NCBI GenBank assembly: GCA_963575745.1 | Contig: CAUYUJ010002769.1 | Coordinates: 417,501 to 481,500 of the forward strand | Direction: 5' to 3' | Origin: Prorocentrum cordatum | Lineage: Eukaryota > Sar > Dinophyceae > Prorocentrales > Prorocentraceae | DNA length: 64,000 nt | Shown here: positions 61,315-64,000 of the stretch, piece after piece | How the letters are laid out: every line of letters begins with the position of its first letter | Position numbering within the stretch: the stretch's first letter is position 1 | Made by a program: the position numbers and the translations under genes | The notes under the pieces: generated by a model | What the model saw: the letters and a program-made list of their open reading frames with translations, nothing else | The model's database searches: none | What the model was told of the DNA's origin: nothing

Positions 61315-61414
61315 GAGGAGCTCGAGCTCTCCGCCGTGTGCAGCACGTGCGGGCTCGCGGAACCCGAGGGCGAGCTCCTGATCTGCGACGGGTTCGGCAA
61401 GGAGTGCACCAACG
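61315..61414 (+). CDS. Exon encoding the first half of a PHD-type zinc finger
   Basis: PHD fingers bind histone tails in chromatin regulators through a Cys4-His-Cys3 zinc cluster. After CTTTCGCCTCTAG (acceptor, then G) the frame reads EELELSAVCSTCGLAEPEGE and LLICDGFGKECTN. Cys-x2-Cys, eleven residues, Leu-Leu-Ile-Cys-Asp-Gly and a further Cys give the first four zinc ligands in the wording typical of PHD fingers. The next expected residues (Tyr-His) are missing because the exon stops at AACG followed by GTGCTG, a donor at 61415. The second half must lie in a later exon; none was found in the 500 bases checked after the CAT array. The rest of the protein is unknown. Confidence 0.5.
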
Positions 61415-61513
61415 GTGCTGGGCTTGGCTCCCAGTGCTGGTCGTCGCCGCCGCCGCCGTCGCTGTAGGTCGTCGCTGGGACCGGCGGGGAGGGGCGGGGG
61501 AGCAGGAGAGGTG

Positions 61514-61600
<87 letters not shown>

Positions 61601-61629
61601 ACATCAACATTATCAGCAGCATCATCCTT

Positions 61630-61725
<96 letters not shown>

Positions 61726-61741
61726 ATCAGCATCATCATCA
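61514..61741. repeat. CAT microsatellite
   Basis: About 225 bases of CAT with CGT and CAG variants. Confidence 0.95.
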
Positions 61742-62277
61742 TCGAAGGCATGGGAACGGTTCTGACCTCGTTGGCGATGTTTGAGATTGCTGGTTTGCGA
61801 TATGTGTCGGATGCAATCGTCGGTGCTGCCAAAAGCACAACAGAGATGAGACTGGCATCTTTGTTAACAATCGGATGTTGGTTTCAAGTTCGACGGACTT
61901 CCTGAGGCAGGCCCTCGTAGTGGACGCCAGTGCCGTCGGACAGCATGGGCGTGAGTTGAACATGCAGCAATATCATAATACGGTGTGCCTTCATGACGTG
62001 TGCAATGTGGAAGCTCATGTCAGTTGATGGTACGCCAGTGGTCTTAAGACCTTTTCGATATGGAAACGGGTGCCTGCATTAGCCAGTTCCACAGGCTTGC
62101 CTCCTTGAGTCAAACATATGTATGGCTACGGGCTCATCCGTCTCTTCTTCCATCGCCTCTTTCTCGTTCTTCATTGTCTCCCGTCATCATTCCCCACATG
62201 TTTCGTGGGGTTCTGGTTTTCTTCCCTGCCGCGCCGCACCCGCGTCTCACACCTCCCCCCTCCCCTTCTCCTTCTCG
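61742..62277. other. Unassigned stretch
   Basis: Lower-GC unique sequence without recognisable gene; becomes pyrimidine-rich near 62140-62270. Confidence 0.5.
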
Positions 62278-62366
62278 CACAGCACAGCACGGCACGGCAC
62301 GGCACGGCACGGCACAGAACAGCTCACCGCACAGCAGCACAGCACAGCACAGCACAGCACATCATA
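62278..62366. repeat. GGCAC / AGCAC pentanucleotide repeat
   Basis: About five GGCAC units, a break, then about six AGCAC units. Confidence 0.95.
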
Positions 62367-62394
62367 CCACACATGGCATTCCTTCGACGCCACA

Positions 62395-63850
62395 GGGGGT
62401 GGGGGTGCGCAGAGGGTGGTCCCTCAGCGCGGCCTCTATCCGTGACACGCTCGCAGATCGTGGCACGCGTGGCACTTTCTCGACACCGGAGGGGGTGCGC
62501 AGAGGGTGGTCCCTCAGCGCGGCCTCTATCCGTGACACGCTCGCAGATCGTGGCAGGAGTGGCATTTTCTCGAGGCCGCAGGGGGTGCGCAGAGGGTGGT
62601 CCCTCAGCGCGGCCTCTATCCGTGACACGCTCGCAGATCGTGGCAGGCGTGGCACTTTCTCGACACCACAGGGGGTGCGCAGAGGGTGGTCCCTCAGCGC
62701 GGCCTCTATCCGTGACACGCTCGCAGATCGTGGCAGGAGTGGCACTTTCTCGACGCCACAGGGGGTGCGCAGAGGGTGGTCCCTCAGCGCGGCGCTAGAC
62801 GCTCGGTGGTCCTTTCTCGACACCACAGGGGGTGCGCAGAGGGTGGTCCCTCTATCCGTGACACGCTCGCAGATCGTGGCAGGAGTGGCACTTTCTCGAC
62901 ACCACAGGGGGTGCGCAGAGGGTGGTCCCTCAGCGCGGCCTCTATCCGTGACACGCTCGCAGATCGTGGCAGGAGTGGCACTTTCTCGACACCACAGGGG
63001 GTGCGCAGAGGGTGGTCCCTCAGCGCGGCCTCTATCCGTGACACGCTCGCAGATCGTGGCAGGAGTGGCACTTTCTCGACACCACAGGGGGTGCGCAGAG
63101 GGTGGTCCCTCAGCGCGGCCTCTATCCGTGACACGCTCGCAGATCGTGGCAGGAGTGGCACTTTCTCGACACCACAGGGGGTGCGCAGAGGGTGGTCCCT
63201 CAGCGCGGCCTCTATCCGTGACACGCTCGCAGATCGTGGCAGGAGTGGCACTTTCTCGACGCCACAGGGGGTGCGCAGAGGGTGGTCCCTCAGCGCGGCC
63301 TCTATCCGTGACACGCTCGCAGATCGTGGCAGGAGTGGCACTGTCTCGACACCACAGGGGGTGCGCAGAGGGTGGTGGTCCCTCAGCGCGGCCTGTATCC
63401 GTGACACGCTCGCAGATCGTGGCATGAGTGGCACTTGCTCGACACCACAGGGGGTGCGCAGAGGGTGGTCCCTCAGCGCGGCCTCTATCCGTGACACGCT
63501 CGCAGATCTTGGCAGGAGTGGCACTTTCTCGACACCACAGGGGGTGCGCAGAGGGTGGTCCCTCAGCGCGGCCTCTATCCGTGACACGCTCGCAGATCGT
63601 GGCAGGAGTGGCACTTTCTCGACACCACAGGAGGTGCGCAGAGGGTGGTCCCTCAGCGCGGCCGCTATGCACGACGGTCGTCCAGGGCATAGCAGGCGTG
63701 GCACTTTCTCGACACCATAGAGGCTGCGCAGGGGGTGGTCCCTCACCGCGGCCGCTATGCACGACGGTCGTCCAGGGCATAGCAGGCGCGGCATTTTCTC
63801 GACACCACTGGGGGTGCGCAGGGGGTGGTCCCTCACCGCGGCCGCTGGCT
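62395..63850. repeat. R9 satellite, about 17 units of 90 bp
   Basis: GGGGGTGCGCAGAGGGTGGT anchors units at about 62401, 62491, 62581, 62671, 62761, 62828, 62907, 62997, 63087, 63177, 63267, 63357, 63450, 63540, 63630, 63720 and 63810. Most spacings are exactly 90. Exceptions are 67 and 79 (deletions) and 93 (extra TGG). Middle units are nearly identical, edge units diverge, as expected for unequal exchange. The last three units change to CACGACGGTCGTCCAGGGCA, the form seen at 16739-16965. Because 90 is a multiple of three, long frames are open on both strands; this is not taken as coding. Confidence 0.95.
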
Positions 63851-64000
63851 GGCTCGAATCTGTCCTCGACGGAGGATAGAAGGCTAGGAAGAGGGAGGAG
63901 GTTCAAGCAATATGGCGTTGGATGACACATAGGGGAACATTCGCGACGAGGGCTGAGAACGCAGAATTGCACATATATTATAAACTTAAGCAAACACTCA

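Noticed and set aside
62362-63993. A 543-codon minus-strand and a 455-codon plus-strand open frame with 30-residue repeats
   Set aside because: The 90-bp satellite has a unit divisible by three, so several frames are open on both strands at once. No frame shows conservation beyond that of the DNA, and the 67- and 79-base units shift the phase.

Overview
The window is GC-rich, gene-poor nuclear DNA from a eukaryote, most likely a dinoflagellate (a core species of the Prorocentrum/Symbiodinium type; the genus is inferred, not proven). The best evidence is at 5876-5931, where a decayed dinoflagellate spliced-leader sequence (DinoSL) is followed by one or two further shorter leader copies. About 165 bases downstream lies a broken pentatricopeptide-repeat (PPR) gene of the type these genomes carry in large numbers. 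Huge triplet and tetranucleotide arrays, poly-C runs, short exon-like islands behind pyrimidine tracts, and non-LTR retroelement debris all fit the same picture. There is no operon, no rRNA or tRNA gene, no CRISPR array and no intact long gene. One 100-base N gap (44328-44427) marks a scaffold join.

Layout. 1-5.3 kb: a 73-bp tandem repeat, a large GGCTGA array, G/C-rich repeats, one R3 element and a GTTCGAA-rich array. 5.3-9.9 kb: relict leader, PPR pseudogene, degenerate GC repeats, a CCT array and a possible helicase-like minus-strand exon. 10-11 kb: CATA array. 11-22 kb: exon-like islands between R2, R6 and R14 elements and minisatellites. 22.6-24.0 kb: composite R20 element with inverted arrays. 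24-40 kb: simple repeats, exon-like islands, and R1, R3, R5, R6, R7, R16 and R17 elements. 41.4-42.35 kb: an open reading frame interrupted by two copies of palindromic element R11 that look like introners. 43-54 kb: further terminal-inverted-repeat (TIR) elements, a roughly 100-bp minisatellite and exon-like islands. 54.8-58.1 kb: GAT array and a non-LTR reverse-transcriptase C-terminal pseudogene. 61.3 kb: a partial PHD-finger exon. 62.4-63.85 kb: a 90-bp satellite (R9) that also occurs as three units at 16.7 kb.

R1 to R20 are labels used only here for repeats recognised by comparing the window with itself. Several are short non-autonomous elements with TIRs, and some have clear target-site duplications (TSDs). 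At four sites, cutting from GT or GC to AG removes the element and one TSD copy exactly and leaves AG or T followed by G, which is the expected structure of transposon-derived introns. No transposase gene is visible, so the mobilising enzyme must be encoded elsewhere.

Limits: most long open frames here come from low-complexity DNA and are not called as genes. Coding calls are exon-like islands with modest confidence. Their functions are unknown except for the PPR, PHD and reverse-transcriptase pieces. All repeat boundaries were read by eye.
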